In this document: piece by piece, positions 34,533 through 44,432 of the stretch
How positions within the stretch are numbered: the stretch's first letter is position 1
How the letters are laid out: every line of letters starts with the position of its first letter
DNA from: Chionoecetes opilio
Taxonomy: Eukaryota > Arthropoda > Malacostraca > Decapoda > Majidae
Length of the DNA stretch: 64,000 bases
Assembly: GCA_016584305.1 (NCBI GenBank)
Contig: JACEEZ010015241.1
Span: 152,501 to 216,500, forward strand
Direction: 5' to 3'
The notes under the pieces: model-generated
Database searches by the model: none
What the model saw: only the letters and a program-made list of their open reading frames with translations
What the model was told of the DNA's origin: nothing
Program-made: the position numbers and the translations under genes

Positions 34533-35102
34533 CGGAAATACTTTGGAACTCATCCTTCCGGCTTTGACTGAAATGAACTACCGCACTGTATTGTATGCTT
34601 ATTGTACTTCACATCTGTAAAGGTTCCAGCGTGCGCTCAGCCTTGGTTAACCCACACGGCCGCTATGAAATATGAGGTGCCTCAAAAAATTCTAAGTCCA
34701 ATTAGGTTAGGTTAGGTTAGGTTAGGTATACTTTGTGATTAAGGTTAGGTATACTTTGTGGTTAAGGTTAGGTTAGGTATACTTTGTGATTAAGGTTAGG
34801 AATACTTTGTGGTTAAGGTTAGGTTAGGTTAGGTATACTTTGTGGTTAAGGTTAGGTTAGGTTCGGTTAGGTATACTTTGTGGTTTAGGTTAGGTTAGGT
34901 ATACTTTGTGGTTAAGGTTAGGTTAGGTTAGGTTAGATTTTTACATATAGTGGCTTTGATGATTTTTTTGGGAGCCATAAATGACTTATATTTGCTTCCC
35001 CCACCCAAAAACCCCGTATTCCCGCCAGTTCCCCAGGCTTGTTGGCTATAGGGGGAAGAAAAAAAAGATAGGGGTGAAGGACTTCTTCCAAAGTTTTACC
35101 CA
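34533..35102. mobile_element. TTAGG-bearing element, copy 1 (INO80B intron 1)
   Basis: It runs from GGAAATACTTTGGAACTC to CTTCCAAAGTTTTACCC, imperfect inverted ends. The interior 34702-34935 has TTAGG runs separated by about 7 TATACTTTGTGGTTAAGG units. The same unit order and flanks recur at 42513-43632, where the array is much longer, so the block has moved or been copied as a unit. It begins 40 bp after exon 1 and its left side touches a GGAACTGTCGCCGG end. Confidence 0.8.
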
Positions 35103-35104
35103 CT

Positions 35105-36895
35105 CATACATTGATGGCAACCCAGGACCAGCGGGCTGCGATACAGCCTGGCGAGACCCACATTCTCCACGAGTGCCCTATTTTCGGCGACAGTTCCAGT
35201 TCTTGATATTGATATTACCGCGCCCAATATATACATTTAATCAACTTTTACCAGTGTTTCTGCATTCAGGGATGAAATACCAGCAATAGCCTGAACAGTT
35301 AGGCTAGGTAACCATGGTTAGGTTAAGGCCGTGTCACATGGGGATATTGTCTGGCATCTTTTGGTATTTTGCTACCAAGAGATGCCCGTAGTGGTGGCAA
35401 AAAATGCGCGTTTCGGCTACGAGCATTTTCTACTGGCATCTTCTGGGACCCGCGACCAAACAAACACAATACCAAACAGACAAAGTCTTCTTGCACAATC
35501 TATAGTTTTGTTTAGTCGCGGGTCTTCCCGAGCAGTAAGGGACAGGTATATGACCAACAACACCTGTATGTGGGGAAAAAAATGTTGGAACAAAATGTTG
35601 CTATAAAATGTTGCAAAAAAAATTGGGAAAAATGTTGTAACAAAATGTTGCAAAAATGTTGCAGAAAAATGGTGCAAATTTTTTGCTAAAATATGTTCCG
35701 AGCATAATTTTGTTCGTTTTGGTTTTGGTTTTCGTTTCCTTAAACCAGTTCAAAGCCTTGATTATAACTTCCTAACTTGATAGTAATCAAGCCCCCTATA
35801 ATGGTAACCTAAGAAGACCCCCACCAAGGGATGACCTCAGCCGTAATAAAACCCTTGGACCTTGGCTCATTCATCTCTGCCTGACTCAGACCCTTTCCTG
35901 AGTCCAGACTCACTCAGTTGTTGTATCCATTGGCTTATTCGGACCACTGGCTGGATCATTTGGCCACTGTCAGCGTGGAGCGTATGCCACTCATCACGTT
36001 ACAATATTTTGAAGTTAATATTTTCATTTCGGTAAATTTTGGTTTCTCAGCATCCCACAGATTTCTTAACAACTTTTTTTTTTTTTTTTTAGTTTGTGAT
36101 AGTATGCGTTTTAACAAACTGATATTTGTTTTTAATCAAATATCTTTATCCTCTTTTGGGGGGTAATTAAACTAATTATTCTGCAGAACTGGGCTTTTTC
36201 TGCCAGCCTGTCACTCACGGTCACTGCATAATTTCTGCTTCAGCATGTAGTGGAGATACAACTTCCAGAAATCCAAAATGAATTATTTATTTTGACCCCA
36301 AACTATTGGAAAAGTACTATTTCTTATGCGGTGAAAAGTGTATGGCGGCCCAGATCTTGATATTATAGATGGCGGATACTGTGCGTCCTTAGAAACACTA
36401 ACTGAACCTAAACAACCAAACAAAACCCAACCTAAAACAAACTTCACATGTGAATATAAGCCAGTGTATAGGGTAGGGTTCCCCCCTTAACAAAAAAGGA
36501 ATAAAAATTATTTTGTTGAAAAACAAATATTAGATTATTAGAATGCACATCAAAATCTACCATAAAAAAAAAAATATCTCGTCAAAAAATTAGTGGGATG
36601 CTGATAAACCAAATAATAGCAGGTTCAGGTGTCATTTGAGACTTTGTTCACTGCAGGCTGACATATCTCTCAGGCATTAAGGAAGGCAGTCACTTTAGTG
36701 TAATGTTGCATTTGTTACTTTTACACCAAAACAACTGTGCTTCACTTTACATCAAATGTCATTATCTTTCAGATACATACATAAATATCATTAAGAATTG
36801 ACACAAAAGGTAATGCTTGAGGCATAATACACTCACTACTAGTAACCAGTGGGAATTTGTTGTCAAAATGAGGGTTTGGTTTTCAGGGTATAGGG
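35105..36895. other. INO80B intron 1, mostly unassigned
   Basis: It holds a foldback end (35187-35205), a TGTTGCAAAAA-type short tandem (35570-35690) and a TTAAGGCCGTGTCACATGG motif at 35323 that resembles a TTAA-element end but has no partner seen. No coding exon is evident. Confidence 0.45.
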
Positions 36896-36900
36896 TTGAG

Positions 36901-37279
36901 TACAGTAAACTCTCTCTAATTCGAACCCGTATGATTCGAACTTCGGATAATTCGACCTGTTCCAGGCCAGTTAGAATTTTTCAACAACTTTCCATAATTA
37001 GAACAGAAGTTTGAATTATGTGGGCCTTATTAGTGCGAGTCTGACCTCTCCCATGCGGTGTGTACCGCAACTGCCCAGCGTGACCAGATATACGATAATT
37101 ATCGTATAAATACGATGGTTTTGGTGTACAAGAAGTAAAATCTGTGCTGTTTTGGTATTTTTTTGTGAGTTCTTATTTTGTGGAGGGGCTAGAAGGTAAC
37201 CATCGGATAATTAGGACTTTTGGCTAATTCGACCCAGGTCTCCCCCCCAATTAGTTTGAATTAGAGAGGGTTTACTGTA
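36901..37279. mobile_element. pogo/Tigger-like MITE, 379 bp
   Basis: It starts TACAGTAAACTCTCTCTAAT and ends as the reverse complement of TACAGTAAACCCTCTCTAAT, with TA at both borders. Inner blocks on TTCGAAC / AATTCGACC repeat. CAGTAAA(C)TCTCT-type ends with TA targets are the signature of pogo/Tigger-derived elements. Confidence 0.88.
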
Positions 37280-37350
37280 TTTAGAATTTCATTATCAACT
37301 ATGAATCTGCCTAATCAGAAATCACCAGTGGAGGGTGTACAGTATTCAAA

Positions 37351-38305
37351 CTAAAGGGTGGTTCACACTGGCCAAATACCGGGGAATATGTACAGGTTTT
37401 GCTCCCCGGGCCAGAAATCGCAGGAAATATTCCCCGGAAAAACATGCACCGCTTGATTGGTCTTTATGTGCAGATTGCCAGGAACTTTCGCACTCTAAAT
37501 TTAAACAAATGCAGAAGCCAGCACCACCCTCTTCCCCAACTCACCCCAATTATGGGTATCATTTCGGTATTGGGCACTAAAAACTAACAAATTTAACTTA
37601 CATCATCGTGTAGATCTTTTCATCCTTACTTTGAATCCCAATTTCCCATGACAATGGCGATACATATAATATCAAAATGTTTCGTTTTTAGCTACAGCCA
37701 GAAATGGTTGCTAGGTTAAATCAGATTAAGATAGGTTAGATGTGGGGTTTGATTTAGTAGGTAGATGATATCAAGGAAAAAATGACGATTCATTGTTGAA
37801 CGTACACTGTAAACACTTGATGGCGGGGACGCGGGAACAACAAACCAGCATTTGTTCCCCGGAACGAATTGCGTGTGTGAACATAATCGCGGCACAAGGC
37901 CGAATATTTGAATTTGGGGAAGCGGTAGCAGAGTGGTTAGCGTCACCGACTGGCGTTCTCGAAGACCCGAGTTCGATCCTGAGTGAGACCAATAAATCCA
38001 ATTAAAATATTTCTGCACTGTCGAGTGGCTTAAGAACACCCACATGCTGCCCATAAAAAATAACTCTACCTTCGATTGCGAGTGCATTGGAGAACACGGG
38101 GGCGGCATGAGCCTCTATTCACAGGCGTCACTATAAAAATCCTGCCTGCGTCACCACGGGCAAGGGTTAACCATCCGAGCCTGGAGGTCACTGCCTACAG
38201 GAGCTATAGGCATAAATGTAAAAAAGAATAAGAAAAGAAAAAAGAATAACACCGGTTTCCCGGGGCAAAAAGTGCAGCTATTTGGCCAGTGTGAACCGGC
38301 CTTAA
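37351..38305. mobile_element. TTAA-type element, 955 bp, carrying SINE copy C
   Basis: The ends are CTAAAGGGTGGTTCACACTG and the reverse complement of TTAAGGCCGGTTCACACTGG, both continuing CCAAATA. The right border is TTAA; the left has mutated to CTAA. The interior contains the SINE at 37915-38235. It ends 44 bp before INO80B exon 2. Confidence 0.85.
37915..38235 (+). mobile_element. tRNA-derived SINE, copy C, nested
   Basis: The head GGTAGCAGAGTGGTTAGCGT with the ACCCGAGTTCGATCCTGAG T-arm is followed by the body shared with copies A and B (ACCCACATGCTGCCCATAAA, GCATTGGAGAACACGGGG, GGCGTCACTATAAAAATCCT) and an A-rich tail. Confidence 0.85.
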
Positions 38306-38349
38306 GGTGGCGTTGTAGATTTTTGAAAGTTTGTCTTCTTATTTTCCAG

Positions 38350-38542
38350 ATTCAGTGATGGAGCCAGTCAAGAAATCTAAGAAACATAAGCATAAGAAAT
38401 CCTCCAGGAAAGAAAAAGTAGAGAGGATCATCAATGTGGAGGATGTGGAAGACATGGACATCTCTGTGGATGATGTGGAGGACTCCCCGTCACAGACCCT
38501 GAAGCTGAAGATCAAGCTTTCAGACTCGTCACCCGACAAAAT
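38350..38542 (+). CDS. INO80B: INO80 complex subunit B, exon 2
   Basis: The acceptor TATTTTCCAG and donor AAAAT|GTAATA bound 193 nt. It encodes DSVMEPVKKSKKHKHKKSSR, then an acidic stretch (NVEDVEDMDISVDDVED) and SQTLKLKIKLSDSSPDK. The lysine/histidine-rich run followed by LKLKIKL matches the human INO80B arrangement (KKKHKKHKKK then QLKLKIKL). The donor is weak, with A at +3 and T at +5. Confidence 0.92.
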
Positions 38543-38837
38543 GTAATAAGTCATTTGTTGAGTTTTTACTGCCTTGAAATGATTATGTTTTTGTTAGTTG
38601 AGCACATTAACCATTCACATCACATGTATCTGCACATTGTCACCATTGCCATCATCAGTTCCAGGAATAAGGAAACAGTGATCCTATAACTGCAAAACTC
38701 ATCCTGCAGTAATGATGCGTTCCAATTTTTATTTGCTTATCGACTCATTGTATTTTCATCATACTCATATTATTATTCACTCATATTCATACTCATTATT
38801 ATATACATTATAGTACGTATACTCAATTATTATTCAT

Positions 38838-38851
38838 ACTCATATTCATTA

Positions 38852-38897
<46 letters not shown>
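38838..38897. repeat. (ATT)n microsatellite
   Basis: TTA triplets in INO80B intron 2, preceded by CATACTCAT-type degenerate repeats (about 38755-38840). Confidence 0.9.
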
Positions 38898-38899
<2 letters not shown>

Positions 38900-39796
38900 T
38901 CATATTACCATGGATGGAAACGAGATGTGTTCCTGGACCTATGTAACCACCCTCCTAAGTATAGAACATGAGATTCTGCACCCAAAAATGCTGTTATGAG
39001 ATAATGTAGAACCATATATGATTTATGTACATTAATAATTACTCGCATCCCCTTATAACCACCACCCGTATGATTCTTTGCTACACATCCATTCACATGT
39101 TCCACTCATCCACCATGGGCTTCATAGTCTTGCTGCTCTGCCTGTCTCCTTCACTGTTTCCTTGTTTGTTGCTGTTCCCAACTTTCTGTCTTTTATCTTT
39201 CATTATCTTTTACCTACTTTCTGGCAGGGAATGGTACACTGCCTGGCCATACCTTATCCCCTCATCACGACTGCACACATTCCTGGCTCTACCCCATGCT
39301 GGCCTCTCACTCTAGTGGCAGGCAATTGGGTGCGGGGCATTAGGGTGACTGGCGGTAAAGTAAGAGCTGTGATGATAGGAATTCATAGCCCAGGCAAGAT
39401 GTGGGCTATGCAGTATTACATTGCCAGCAGCGAGGCAATAATTTATCTTAAAGTAATTGTCCAGACCATTTCATCATTCCTGATTTAATGCAGTCAAAAT
39501 ATAGCCATTATCGCATATATCAACAATATGCTGTCACTTTTTATATCCAGTCACCTGTTTTTAAATAATCCGCAATAAAAATCTGCAAATTCCCCGAGCT
39601 TCAAAAACGATCCTGATGACTAGCAGACGACGCACCATGGCTCGGTGACATCACAAAAGGCAGACCCCCCCTCCCCGCGGTAATACATAAGCACGTAAAC
39701 ACAGAAATAAATATACAGGAAAACCTCGTTTATCCGGCACCCTCGGGGAGGAGCGCATGCCGGATAACTCATTTTGCCGTTGTTTTGAGAGTTACT

Positions 39797-39992
39797 CTTA
39801 ACACAAAGCCCGCTTAGTTGGCAGTCCCTATAAAGAAGACAGTAAGAGAATAAAATAAAACAGTGGGGTGAGCCAATTTAGTTCGGGAGGTGTCTTGTTA
39901 CTCCTCTCTTGAAAAGATGTAAGTCATAGGAAGGTGGATAAATAGAAACAGGAAGAGAGTTCCAGAGTTTACCAGTGAAAGGGATGAAAGGG
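39797..39992 (-). mobile_element. 3' end of the Jockey-like LINE, inverted
   Basis: Reverse complement of about 7135-7322 (ORF2 tail plus UTR: CCCGCTTAGTTGGCAGTCCC, AGACAGTAAGAGAATAAAAT, GGTGAGCCAATTTAGTTCGG). Confidence 0.88.
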
Positions 39993-40084
39993 TTGCCAAT
40001 CCTGCATACCCCGCCAAATTTGAACTAAATTTCTGCCGATTTTCTCAGTTTTTGAAATAATGATACCTAATTAATGCCTGGGTT

Positions 40085-40266
40085 ATCCTGCTGAGTGGCC
40101 CTTTCTACCCCGCACTCCTCGTCAGGATGGACAAGCCAGTCCTCGTGTCGCACGCCACCACCACGAACACTCCTCTCTTTTTTCACAGGATCTCTCTGAC
40201 GAGCTCAAGCTAGCCCGTGGTCCTCCCTGCTGGAGGCCCGGGGAAAAAAAAAAAAAAAAAAAAAAA
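40085..40266 (+). mobile_element. Retroposed sequence with A tail and 11-bp target duplication
   Basis: About 158 nt (from ATCCTGCTGAGTGGCCCTTT to GGAGGCCCGGGG) ends in about 24 A and is flanked by ATGCCTGGGTT on both sides (40074-40084 and 40267-40277). This is LINE-machinery retroposition of a short RNA or SINE of unknown source. Confidence 0.8.
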
Positions 40267-40758
40267 ATGCCTGGGTTGATTAGTGCCGTTGTTTTGAGGC
40301 TGCCGTTGTTTTAAATGCCGGTTAAATGAGGTTCTCCTGTAGTACATACTTAGAATTTGGGGTGTTTCTGATATTTTTTTTTGTGATGTGGCACATACGT
40401 ATCTTCATCCTTTATGGGTGCAGCAAGAAAGCTGTGCCTTTCCAGAGAGCTTATCACCCGTTCCCGACCGATACGGCCGCGATAAATGTGTGGAGATGGT
40501 TTGGGCATCGGGGAGAGGTAGGCTGGGTGATGCAGTTTGTTGGCCTCCCGTGGCGTCAGCTGCAAGTTTCGCGCTGTGGCTGGAATGGGGCTGATTTTTT
40601 CCCCGCGTTTCTGACAAAAGTCGTGTTTTTACGGAAATAAGGCGTGGAAATGAGTAATTTTTTGTGGATTAGGTATTTTGAATGAACATTCAACATACTT
40701 ATGCAAAGAAAAAATGGGTCTGGACGATTACTTTAATGGTTGTACATCTCTTCTGCAG

Positions 40759-40915
40759 GAACACACCCAAGGGACTCAAGGTGAAGACTGATAAAAACAA
40801 AAGTTCCAGCAACAGTAAGAAGAGCGGTAAGAAGAAGGATGGCAAGGGAGAGGACGATACGGACAGTGAGGAGGAGCGTTGGTTGGATGCCATTGAGTCG
40901 GGCAAACTGGAGGAG
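40759..40915 (+). CDS. INO80B: INO80 complex subunit B, exon 3
   Basis: The acceptor CTCTTCTGCAG and donor GAGGAG|GTAAGG bound 157 nt. It encodes MNTPKGLKVKTDKNKSSSNS, a lysine-rich run (KKSGKKKDGKGED), then SEEERWLDAIESGKLEE (to residue 140). The final motif corresponds to human EEEQRWLDALEKGELDD. The exon is hemmed in by transposon sequence 22 bp upstream and about 22 bp downstream. Confidence 0.95.
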
Positions 40916-40937
40916 GTAAGGCTGGCCGGGTGCTGTT

Positions 40938-41070
40938 CTAAATTAGCCCACCTCCTCTTTTTATATTCTCTTATTGTCTTCTATATAGGGACTGGTCATC
41001 GGGCTTTTTGTTACGTCATTTTTTTTTTGCCCTTGGCCAGTCCTTTGTCATGTAAAAATAAATAATAAAA
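40938..41070 (+). mobile_element. Jockey-like LINE 3' UTR fragment in INO80B intron 3
   Basis: It matches the LINE end (CTAAATTAGCCCACCTCCTC, ATAGGGACTGGTCATCGGGC, TTGCCCTTGGCCAGTCCTTT) and finishes in an A-rich AATAAATAATAAAAAA tail. It is inserted in sense with INO80B. Confidence 0.85.
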
Positions 41071-41314
41071 AAAGTCAGTCAGGGTGAGAGTGGGTCTGTG
41101 ATATGTCATCCCTTGTAGGGCCAGATCTATAAAAGGTAGGGGAAAATTAGCATATTGATGTATGATATTAAAATTTTCCTTTTTAAGTGTGTTTGATGTC
41201 ATGTGTTATTCATTTAAAAAAATTATTTATACATAATTCTTGAAGGATGTCTTCGAGTGAAAACTTAATTCTCATAAGCACACCGCCATACAAGTTCAAA
41301 TGAAATATGTCAAT

Positions 41315-41366
41315 GGTCTTTTTGGAATCCTAAGGTTAATAGTCTTTTTGAAATCCTAAGGTTGAT
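41315..41366. repeat. 26-bp tandem duplication spanning the exon 4 acceptor
   Basis: GGTCTTTTTGGAATCCTAAG GTTAAT (41315-41340) and AGTCTTTTTGAAATCCTAAG GTTGAT (41341-41366) differ at three positions. Each contains a CCTAAG|GTT acceptor. Using the first would add 26 nt and shift the frame; the second gives the family-consistent exon. Confidence 0.9.
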
Positions 41367-41508
41367 GATGAACTCAAACGAATGAAGAACCCAAGGCTGA
41401 TGACAGCACGACAGAGAGCCTTGATGGAGAAAGAGAAGAAAACTGACGGCACAGATGAAAACGCCTTCCCTGTCATACCGGCAGAGCCTCTCCTCTCTCT
41501 TCCCTCAG
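41361..41508 (+). CDS. INO80B: INO80 complex subunit B, exon 4 (PAPA-1-type core)
   Basis: 148 nt, starting in phase 0 after AATCCTAAG and ending TCAG|GTGAGC. It encodes residues 141-189: VDDELKRMKNPRLMTARQRA, LMEKEKK, then ENAFPVIPAEPLLSLPS. RLMTARQRALMEK is almost the human RLLTARQRALLQK, the best conserved block of the family outside the zinc finger, which makes the identification secure. The acceptor lies in a recent 26-bp duplication. Confidence 0.96.
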
Positions 41509-41914
41509 GTGAGCTGGACACCACAGAACATACCGCCACCACACGACCCATTCTACACCCATCACCATCTTGCCATCAATATACATGTACAGTATGATCA
41601 TAGTACTCGGGCAGGTGGTGCTCGCTAGCCATGGGAGCCAATCCACCTTGGCCCTATGCCGAAAACTGGAGTTGCCTTTCAGGAAGAGCATCCGGGGCGT
41701 AAAAGTCACGCCACAAATTTAAAGGATAAGGTAAAGGTAAAGATGGGGGCACACTAGGGTGCCAATAAAAATCAAAAGTTTGAATTTTTCTTCCTACTTT
41801 GGTGTAATGGTGCATCTATGCAAGAAACCATCGTATGCAAAGTTTGACCTCAATCGGTTGATATTTAGGGGTGGCGGATTACAACTTTGTTATTTACCTT
41901 TATGCACTGGCCTA

Positions 41915-44351
41915 TTAAAGTAGTCGTCCAGACCATTTCATCATTCCTGATTTAATGCAGTCAAATCATAGCCATTGACGAGTATATCAACAATACGTCG
42001 TCACTTTTTGTATCCAGTCAGCCGTTTTTAAATAATCCGCAATCAAAATCTGCAAATTCCCCGAGTTCTCAAAACGCACTCAAGATTTGCAGACGCTCAG
42101 GCTCAGGCTCCGTGACGTACCATCAGGGAGGCTCATCTTCCCGCGCTGATCAGAGGCACGTAAACACAGAGATAAATATAATAGTACTTGAAGATATTTG
42201 GGTGTTTCTGATAGATTTTTTTTGCTATATGCCACATGCATGCATCCTTTATGGGTGCAGCATGCTTCCTTCCCACACACACGCCTGCACACCGACACCC
42301 TTCCCACACACACGCCTGCACACCGACACCCTTTCCACACTCACGCCTCCGTCCCACACACACGCCTTCACACCGACACCCTTCCCACACTCACGCCTGC
42401 ACACCGACACCAGGTACCCTTCCCACACACGCCTCCTTCCCCCACACACGCCTGCACACACGCTTCCTTCCTACACACACGCCTGCACACCGACACCCTT
42501 CCCACACACACGCCTGGGAAATACTTTGGAACTCATCCTTCCGGCTTTGACTGAAATGAACTACCGCACTGTATTGTATGCTTATTATACTTCACATCTG
42601 TAAAGGTTCCAGCGTGCGCTCAGCCTTGGTTAACCCACACGACCGCTATGAAATATGAGGTGCCTCAAAAAATTCTAAGTCCAGTTAGGTTAGGTTAGGT
42701 ATACTTTGTGGTTAAGGTTAGGTTAGGTTAGGTATACTTTGTGGTTAAGGTTAGGTTAGGTTAGGTATACTTTGTGGTTAAGGTTAGGTTAGGTTAGGTA
42801 TACTTTGTGGTTAAGGTTAGGTTAGGTATACTTTGTGGTTAAAGTTAGGTTAGGTTAGGTATACTTTGTGGTTAAGGTTAGGTTAGGTATACTTTGTGGT
42901 TAAGGTTAGGTTAGGTTAGGTATACTTTGTGGTTAAGGTTAGGTTAGGCTAGGTTAGGTATACTTTGTGGTTAAGGTTAGGTTAGGCTAGGTATACTTTG
43001 TGGTTAAGGTTAGGTTAGGTTAGGTATACTTTGTGGTTAAGGTTAGGTTAGGTTAGGTTAGGTATACTTTGTGGTTAAGGTTAGGTTAGGTTAGGTATAC
43101 TTTGTGGTTAAGGTTAGGTTAGGTTAGGTTAGGTTAGGTATAGTATACTTTGTGGTTAAGGTTAGGTTAGGTATACTTTGTGGTTAAGGTTAGGTTAGGT
43201 ATACTTTGTGGTTAAGGTTAGGCTAGGTTAGGTTAGGTATACTTTGTGGTTAAGGTTAGGTTAGGTATACTTTGTGGTTAAGGTTAGGTTAGGTATACTT
43301 TGTGGTTAAGGTTAGGTTAGGTTAGGTATACTTTGTGGTTAAGGTTAGGTTAGGTTAGGTTATACTTTGTGGTTAAGGTTAGGTTAGGTATACTTTGTGG
43401 TTAAGGTTAGGTTAGGTTAGGTTAGGTTAGGTTAGGTATACTTTGTGGTTAAGGTTAGGTTAGGTTAGATTTTTACATATAGTGACTTTGATGATTTTTT
43501 GGGGAGCCATAAATCACTTATATTTGCTTCCCCCACCCAAAAACCCCGTATTCCCGCCAGTTCCCCAGGCTTGTTGGCTATAGGGGGAAGAAAAAAAAAT
43601 AGGGGTGAAGGACTTCTTCCAAAGTTTTACCCACGCCTGCACACACGCCTCCTTCCCACACACACGCTTGCATACACGCCTCTTCCCACACACACGCCTG
43701 CACACACGCCTCCTTCCCACACACACGCCTGCAGACACGCTTCCTTCCCACACACACGCCTGCACACCGACACCCTTCCCACACAGACGCCTGCACACAC
43801 ACACGCCTGCACACACGCCTCCTTCCCACACACACGCCTCCTTCCCACACATACGCTTCCTTCCCACACACACGCCTGCACACCGACACCCTTCCCACAC
43901 ACACGCCTGCACACACGTCTGCACACCGACACCCTTAAATTCCCACACACACGCCTGCACACACGCCCTCCACACACGTGTGTGTTGTGTGTGTATGTGT
44001 GTGTGTGTGCAGGAAGGGTGTTGGTGCGCAGGCGTGTGTGCAGGCGTGTGTGTGGGAAGAGTGTCGGTCACAGCGACAGATTCACTGTCTGACACCGAAG
44101 TACAATCGGTCATCATAACATTTGCCGACAGGTGTCAGACAGAGTGTCTGCGGGCGTCCCTGTTCTGACGTCATCAATAACAGTCGTAGCCCTGTTGGAG
44201 GGAAGATTTTTTTTTTCGCGCGCTTTTTACAAAAGTCGTGTTTTTACGGAAATAAGGCCTGGAAATCAATTATTTTTGGTGGATTAGGTGTTTTGAATGT
44301 ACAGTCAACATAATTAGGTAAAAAAAAAATGGGTCTGGACGACTACTTTAA
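41915..44351. mobile_element. TTAA element family P, copy 3, inserted in the hAT element
   Basis: The ends are TTAAAGTAGTCGTCCAGACC and its exact reverse complement. The left 350 bp and right 290 bp match copy 1. The middle has been replaced by a CACACGCCTGCACACCGACA-type minisatellite (42266-42512 and 43633-43975, with an inverted stretch near 44010-44060) and by a TTAGG-bearing element (42513-43632). TGACGTCA recurs near 44165. It separates the left end of the hAT element from its transposase. Confidence 0.93.
42513..43632. mobile_element. TTAGG-bearing element, copy 2, with expanded array
   Basis: It has the same flanking sequence as copy 1 (GGGAAATACTTTGGAACTCA at the left, CTTCCAAAGTTTTACCC at the right). 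Between them TTAGG runs alternate with about 23 TATACTTTGTGGTTAAGG units (42684-43470). ACGCCT borders both sides, a possible target duplication, though the surrounding minisatellite makes this ambiguous. Confidence 0.85.
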
Positions 44352-44432
44352 GGAGGGGATGTCATCTCTTGAAAGCGGACAAGCCGGACATCCCTTCCCC
44401 AGCAGGGCTGCTGGTCCCCCTCTTGGTGAGTA

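Larger units (their letters stand above)
39714..40341. mobile_element. pogo-like element nested in family P copy 2
   Basis: It starts TACAGGAAAACCTCGTTTAT and ends as the reverse complement of TACAGGAGAACCTCATTTAA, followed on both sides by CCGGCA. Copies 1 and 3 of family P have the unoccupied AAATATAGTAC at this point, giving a direct empty site and a TA duplication. The interior holds a LINE end and a retroposed piece. Confidence 0.9.
39448..40736. mobile_element. TTAA element family P, copy 2, ending 22 bp before INO80B exon 3
   Basis: The ends are TTAAAGTAATTGTCCAGACC and the reverse complement of TTAAAGTAATCGTCCAGACC, with a single mismatch. It shares its left part with copy 1. It is interrupted at 39714-40341 by a pogo-like element. 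Only the polypyrimidine tract and AG of intron 2 separate it from exon 3. Confidence 0.9.

Noticed and set aside
34702..34935. True telomere end
   Set aside because: TTAGG runs are short, interrupted by another unit, and lie inside an intron of a conserved gene.
42112..44116. Cys/Val/Gly-rich and His/Thr-rich open frames up to 200 residues
   Set aside because: Products of the CACACGCCTGCACACCGACA-type minisatellite within family P copy 3.
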